64,000 bases of DNA from Brassica napus (taxonomy: Eukaryota > Streptophyta > Magnoliopsida > Brassicales > Brassicaceae). The notes beneath the pieces are model-generated. The model worked only from the letters and a program-made list of their open reading frames with translations. It had not been told where the DNA came from and made no database searches. This document shows positions 59,602-64,000 of the stretch, in pieces. The stretch is taken from NCBI RefSeq assembly GCF_020379485.1, contig NC_063452.1, positions 54,775,377-54,839,376 of the forward strand. The letters are read 5' to 3'. The stretch's first letter is position 1, and each line of letters opens with the position of its first letter. Position numbers and translations under genes: made by a program.

Positions 59602-62594
59602 TTACAAGGAAGTATCGAAATCTAAGTAAATAATGGAGGTGTTGTCCTTTGTACGCATCACTCTAGCTTCGTTCAGTAGACCGTTTGCTATTTTCTCTGC
59701 ACTACTCTCGTTCTCTCTCATCTGCCATGTTCATTTCAAAACATACACATGAGTTTATGACAGAACACAGCCATGTTGCTTCCATTTGAAGTAGAATAAA
59801 AAATGTTTTACCTGAAGCACCAGCTGCACAGCTTTCTTCGGACTCACCACATCCCATAACCCATCACTGCAGTTATTGGTTTTCTCTCAGAATTTATAAT
59901 TAGCAAAAAATTAATAAGAAAACGGGAGAAAGCTTATTATGTTAAGTGTTTTTTTACCTAGCCAATACAGCAAACGCGTGTTTACTAGATTGATCGATAC
60001 GCAAAGGCTCACTTATATATGGCTCTGCGCTGAACCGACCGTCTTGCTGCTTTGGAAATTTGTCTCCAAGCATCCTCGCAAGGTTTATACCTGAAAAGAT
60101 GATTATCAACTCAGATTTGGTCATTATGTTACAATGGAAGCAGAACCGAAGGAGTGTGTTTAATTAATTGAGCTAATAATACCAAAGATCCTAGTCTCTT
60201 TATCTCTCAAAGATAGTCCGGCTTCTTGAATTCTTCTTCTCTCGGTCAAGCTAGTCACTCGATGATCTTCAGTCATTTGTATATATCTCCCATCATGGCT
60301 GTGCCAAATTGAATACAAAGCTCAGAAACTAAGAATCTTAAGATAGCAGTAGTATATGCTGAACGTACTTGATTACACATGCTGAATCCCCAAGATTGGC
60401 ACATTGTGCGAATAAATGTTCTTCACTGTCTTTCCAAACCAAGAGAACAGTAGCTGTACAACCCTGCTAGTCCATTAAGTAAGAAGCGATGAGGAAGTTG
60501 CGGCCCAGCGGTCAAGGAGACAAATATGTAATCAAATGAAAAGGACAAGCTTCAGAACCTCATATTGGTGATCATCCAAGCGAGCTTCTGTTTTCACAAG
60601 TACGTCCCTCAGGACATCCGAAGCATCTCCTTGTGATAACACTTTCTCCTTCTTCGGAGAGTCTGATAAAATATTCGCCAGAACCTCAGGAATAATTCTG
60701 CAAAATAAATATATAATTGAAAACTTCAAACCAAAGATGCTCCAGTTGTTAATTACTGTAACACCCTAACATATACTGACTAGACCATTTACAAAGAACA
60801 ACAGACAAGACAACAATCATTTTTATTCATGGCTGCAACCACGCTTATCATAACTTGAACACAAAGGTGATCCAAACCAAAAAAACAATGACTCACTTTA
60901 TTGCGGATTGAGCAGCCCCTGCTCCCCCATGTCCATCACAAACACAAAACAGCCCAAACTGAAACCATGTACAGTTTAGAATAATGTTAGCACAAGCAGT
61001 GAAGTCTTATCATTATTCGTTACATAAAGAACTAAAGATCACAGCTCCAGGTAACCTTATTAGCACCAGGAAGCGGCCACTTATAATAACAAACATCTTC
61101 CATTGGAAGTTCCCTGCCTCCTCGACGTGCAGCCATGGGATCCGAGGCCACACCAATTCTGAACGGTGTCTGAAACTCATTCCGAGATGAGATACGGACC
61201 TTCGAAAAAATGAAAAATTAATTAAGAGAGAAAAAAGAAAGAATTTATCAGCAACACCTTCAAGTTCAACCATTAAGATAGACTTACAGAGACCATAGTA
61301 GTTGTTCCCAAAGTTATGAGATCATCACTTGCAAGCTCGACAGGGTGACCCCACTTTCGGCTGCCTAGATCAGGGTGACTTACTGACCGAGAGTTCAACA
61401 GAGTTCCATTTAGGCTGCCCATGTCTACCAGCTCCCATTTCAATTTCTGAAAATAAAAGCCATGCAGGTGTGAAAATGTGACAAGCAGGAGTCTATTAAA
61501 TAAAGATAACTAGTTCTACTTACAGTAGAGTTCCATGTTATTTGAGCATGCTTCCCTGAAACTTCAGAGTCCTTCAATATCATATCAGAAGAAACCCTTC
61601 CTAGCTTCACAGGCAGCTTGGAGGTGCTTGTGGAGTGCACAGCATATTGAAGCCCAACGGAAGGACCGGAAATGACCTCAAGAGACAACCAACTTCCTGC
61701 ACTTCTAACACAAAATATGTTATTTGTCTAGCAAGAGTAATTGAAGAAATGGATTGAAGTTGTATTATTTATATCCCTAGCACAACAAAATAAAAGGAAA
61801 TTACTTTGATCTTTAACAACAACTCTTGGAGGAAGCTCGGAAAGTATATCCTTTTCCAAATCAAGTATATCCTCTTGGAAACAAAGTTTTTCAGCTGGAT
61901 GCTTAAGCGTCTCCCCCACCAAAGCATTGTCAGGAGGTTCAGATATTATTTGTAGATCAAAGCTTTCACCTACAAAAGTTTAGTTCCAATCGGTAATGTC
62001 AAGAATGGGCAATGCATAGATTACATAACACAAATAAGGATATTTCTGATAACTAATGATGTGGAACTCTAAGTACTTGGATAGGGAAGAGGAATGCTCA
62101 AAGACTTTACCTTGGTTGAGATGGGAAGATGAAGAAGGAAGCCTTTGTTTGTAAATATGTTCTTCAGTGAGAGAAGAACGCAAAAGCTCTTCGTTTTGGA
62201 AGCAAGCTTCCTCTAAATCAAATTCCCTTGAGACCTCACTGGTTTGGCCTTGGATCAAAGATTCATCATGATGAGATACAAGCGGTCTATGCAAATCCCC
62301 CACCTGACAAAAAAAAGTATCAGAGCTATAAAGACTTGATCCAAGGCTAATCAATAAAAAAAAAAGCCAAAGGAGCATGATATACTTCAATGTAACGCCA
62401 AGTCATTGGTATGATCAAGCGTTAAAGGTTGATCATTTAGCAAAGATCGGGAGATTAAGGGAGATTACCTTGAAGGTAGAGAAAGGGGAACGGGGAAGGA
62501 AGCGCCATGGCTTGCAGACGAAAAGGACGATGAGGAGGAGAAGCAAAAGAACCATGATTGTCCCAATAATGCTCATGATCTCTAACATCGCCAT
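59602..62594 (-). CDS. KAPP: Kinase-associated protein phosphatase (FHA plus PP2C), one base missing at an exon junction
   Basis: Thirteen exons on the minus strand: 62469-62594, 62111-62303, 61805-61969, 61524-61704, 61288-61446, 61056-61199, 60897-60958, 60559-60697, 60369-60463, 60183-60298, 59958-60090, 59812-59866 and 59602-59721. This gives about 562 residues. The N terminus is a membrane anchor (IMVLLLLLLIVLFVC), followed by a variable acidic region. The FHA domain (KLGRVSSDMI, SEVSGKHAQITW, GSLNGT) binds phosphorylated receptor-like kinases. The PP2C domain has VCDGHGG, ANLGDSACVI, INLARMLGDKFP and SDGLWDVVSPKKAV, ending IIYLDFDTSL. In Arabidopsis KAPP dampens receptor kinase signalling (CLAVATA1, FLS2 and others) at the plasma membrane. 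At the exon 3 donor the sequence is CAAAGTAATT. The family frame needs CAAAG before the intron, so one G seems missing: splicing either shifts the frame or uses a non-GT site. All other junctions are in phase. Confidence 0.92.
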
Positions 62595-64000
62595 CGTCTT
62601 CGCTGTCTCTCTCTCTCTCTCCTTCCTTTTGTCTCTTCTGCACCCTCCTCTCCTTCCTTCCAGATTGGTTCCCGACAACCTCACGCTTTGAATTTTTCTT
62701 ACCCTTCTCTCTCTCTCTCTCTCTCTCTTCTTTTTTTTTCTTACCGTCTCCTGTTTTTTTTTTAACACTGTCTGATTGAGAACTGAGTCCATTATCCCTA
62801 GACGCGTTACAATTAGTTATTTTTGTTATGCAGATGGTTTAAAGCAAATTGGGTTTTCTTAAACCGGAATTATGGTTTGATTTTTCTTTTTTAAGTATCA
62901 AAACTTTGTGATTCTCTAAATTATTTTCCGACTATTTTTTAAGATCAAGTTTCTCAAAAACGGGTGAATCACGTGTTTACTTACTACTACGTGTCAATTT
63001 TTAAATTCTGTAAGTGTCGCTCTCTGGGCATTGAACATGGGCCTACACGGCTCAAGAGATCAAAGTATATACTATTTTTGATTCTGGAGTTTCCTTATTT
63101 GACAGTATGCGGATGATGCCAAAAAAGAGTTCAGCTCGCAAGCGGAGTCTCGATGTCTCATTCGCCGTGAATCAACTACACTGTCTAAGTACATGTCTCG
63201 GAATTGCTAGGAAGATGTTGAGTTTAGCTTACTCTAAATTCACTTCCCGCCATTGTGATTCATGCAAGTAATTAACGAACAGAGCAAATAACAAAACGAC
63301 ACAAGCGATTTTGTTCACCTCTTCTTCCCAATGTGGAAAGAGAGCTATACTCACCGGGGAGGGAGACTGAGACTGTGTCCCTCAACTGCATTCACTATGA
63401 AAATCTCATCAATGTACATGATTGTTCACATCTCACTATCTAACTCAGTTACACATCATAACCTGAGCTATACAAGTGTTACACACTATCCAAGCAACTC
63501 AAGAACATAGTAGGAGTGTCGCTAAGGTATAAAATGATCTTCCCTTAGCCACTAAAGACCTCACCAAATCTGCCTCTGCAGAGACCTGTCTCAGCATCAG
63601 AAACCAGTGTAGAGACTACCTCAGAAACTGCTTCAGACTTTGGTCTTCTTGTTCTTTGAGTTGCTGTGAGTGAGATGCTTCATAGTGCTTCAAAGAGAGT
63701 CTTATAACTCCTTTGCTTCCTCAGATTCGTGCTCCTTACACCAGTGACACAGAACCTGTCCAAGACATTCCTGTCTTCACTTGTTTCTTCAATACCCGAG
63801 AAACCCACGATGCTATGAACCATAGAAGAGCTTTATCACATCTTCCTCTCCTTTGCATCTTCAACAAGAGCCACGTTTTGGTTGCTTCACCACAGACATA
63901 TCTTGTCTCTCTACAACCACACTCAACCAAGAAAGAGCAAGAGGCTTTAAGGCAAGAGCCAAGTGGCTCCGCCACCTCCGTCTCACCCAAGCTCGCCTCT
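62595..64000. other. KAPP upstream region and unrecognised right edge
   Basis: The KAPP 5' leader contains CT microsatellites (about 62605-62622 and 62705-62729). From about 63060 the sequence is less AT-rich, and an 84-codon minus-strand frame lies at 63736-63990. I do not recognise it; it could be part of an LTR element running off the window. Confidence 0.35.

Noticed and set aside
62433..62792. Upstream extension of KAPP to 62792
   Set aside because: The extra residues are translated CT repeats (RERERER); the Met at 62594 matches the known KAPP start with its membrane anchor.

Overview
This window is plant nuclear DNA from a Brassicaceae genome, most likely Brassica or a close relative. 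The evidence is AT-rich spacers, intron-containing genes with GT-AG splicing, and genes I can match to Arabidopsis families. These are two nepenthesin-like aspartic proteases, a DYW-class PPR protein close to At4g33990 (EMB2758), a FANTASTIC FOUR-like gene, a SPOUT1/C9orf114-type methyltransferase, a monoglyceride-lipase-like hydrolase, and the FHA-PP2C phosphatase KAPP. KAPP, the hydrolase and the SPOUT gene lie in order on one strand, as I recall for Arabidopsis At5g19280, At5g19290 and At5g19300.

Layout. 0.5-4.6 kb: two aspartic protease genes on the minus strand, separated by LTR-like sequence with a 55-bp tandem array. 5.4-7.9 kb: a 5'-truncated LINE with a perfect 15-bp target duplication, then four tRNA-derived SINE copies in a duplicated dimer. 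8.4-10.9 kb: the PPR gene. 11.4-12.9 kb: a solo LTR with internal 108-bp repeats. 14.5-19.3 kb: a PIF/Harbinger element with transposase, Myb-like and GRF-type zinc-finger genes. 19.8-21.3 kb: a Harbinger-type non-autonomous element split by a retroposon. 21.8-22.8 kb: a 501-bp tandem duplication. 24.4-33.4 kb: a complete 9.0-kb CACTA (En/Spm) transposon with both genes, TTT target duplication, and a solo copia-like LTR in the last exon of its transposase. 37.4-38.0 kb: an Emigrant-type MITE. 40.1-41.7 kb: the FAF-like gene. 42.2-45.5 kb: a long inverted repeat, a hAT remnant and a diverged direct repeat. 45.6-49.5 kb: a small unknown gene and the SPOUT methyltransferase gene. 50-57 kb: a retroposon, a broken MATH gene, a Mutator-like MITE, a long AT-rich spacer and a second truncated LINE. 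57.8-62.6 kb: the hydrolase and KAPP.

Two themes stand out. First, transposon insertions can be read to the base: TSDs and terminal motifs are preserved for at least nine elements, several of them nested. Second, conserved host genes carry an unusual number of one-base frameshifts or single nonsense codons (PPR, FAF-like, MATH, hydrolase, KAPP). Either this block is losing genes, or the underlying assembly has residual small indels; resequencing would decide. No gene here forms an obvious new pathway. The most novel-looking material is in the CACTA element (promoter-proximal copies of its terminal repeats, a start codon split by an intron, two introns apparently ending in AT) and in the three-gene Harbinger element.
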